From Gari tellinella (lineage: Eukaryota; Mollusca; Bivalvia; Cardiida; Psammobiidae), in assembly GCA_922989275.2 (NCBI GenBank), contig OV277858.1:98070794-98134793 (forward strand): DNA of 64,000 bases, written 5' to 3'. Below the pieces are notes generated by a model. The model was not told where the DNA came from, did no database searches, and saw only the letters and a program-made list of their open reading frames with translations. The translations under genes and the position numbers were made by a program. Within the stretch, counting starts at the first letter, position 1. Each line of letters starts with the position of its first letter. Shown in pieces: positions 63,893-64,000 of this stretch.

Positions 63893-64000
63893 TCACGAAT
63901 TAATACAAAATGGCATTACGCGAAATATTCATGACGCGAAAAATACCTGCTTTACAGTACCTATTATGATGTGTACAGGCAGTGGCCTTGTGCTAGGTGT

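Larger units (their letters stand above)
56215..64000 (+). other. ADAMTS-like gene, next intron (runs off the window)
   Basis: Rich in hairpin elements (56246, 57165, 57535, 58128, 58401, 58802, 59153, 59853 onwards). 56500-57160, 57750-58120, 59380-59850, 60330-61060, 61815-62175 and 62300-62750 show nothing assignable apart from a G-run at 57021-57044. No exon with a zinc-protease motif was recognised, so the catalytic exons are probably to the right. Confidence 0.5.

Noticed and set aside
56215..64000. Search for metalloprotease exons (HExxH zinc motif, disintegrin, thrombospondin repeats)
   Set aside because: Nothing convincing in any plus-strand frame; the remaining sequence is mostly transposon-derived.

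Overview
The window looks like genomic DNA from a bivalve mollusc; I do not name a species. It is AT-rich and intron-rich, with short exons in very long introns. It is packed with small inverted-repeat transposons, tandem-repeat elements of the kind known from bivalves, tRNA-derived SINE-like sequence and a 5'-truncated LINE. Nothing bacterial, viral or organellar is evident.

Two host genes can be read. (1) On the minus strand, five coding exons (33572-32928, 30625-29775, 27726-27570, 23634-23503, 340-212) join in frame through consensus splice sites. They give about 638 codons of a BRPF-family (peregrin-like) chromatin reader: N-terminal C2H2 finger, enhancer-of-polycomb-like region, PHD / zinc knuckle / PHD module, basic helical segment and the start of the bromodomain. 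The rest of the bromodomain and any PWWP lie left of base 1. (2) On the plus strand, two exons (44538-44878 and 56037-56214) join in phase 0 and encode part of the propeptide of an ADAMTS/ADAM-type metalloprotease. Its signal-peptide exon and catalytic exons were not found. The genes are head to head, so 33.6-44.5 kb should hold both promoters. A cluster of E2F-, ETS- and NRF1-like motifs near 36.1-36.2 kb is a weak candidate for the BRPF promoter.

Layout: 1-33.6 kb is BRPF exons and introns; 33.6-44.5 kb is intergenic and 5' sequence with a SINE, a foldback element, a LINE fragment and a Helentron-like tandem element; 44.5-64 kb is ADAMTS introns. Most non-exonic DNA I could explain is mobile. 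Several families share one design, a short element whose centre is a long, nearly perfect hairpin. They are a 193-bp family with 6-7 bp target duplications (TIR CAGGGCTCCAGATAAG), a TA-flanked family (CAGTAAAACC), pogo/Tigger-like elements (CAGTCGAA, TA-flanked), and at least four TTAA-flanked (piggyBac-like) families, one with more than 30 full or partial copies here. Many are nested, so several empty sites can be read directly.

The most interesting points are: a minisatellite that repeats the 3' splice site of the second ADAMTS exon, each decoy followed by an in-frame stop; a tandem duplication joining a BRPF acceptor to a hairpin element at shared sequence; paired base changes that keep the hairpins intact between copies; three Helentron-like elements, two with readable empty sites; seven X-box-like palindromes inside one transposon; and a TIR element built of CCATGG/CCTTGG/CCACGG words. 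All function statements rest on reading the sequence and on family knowledge; no searches were run.
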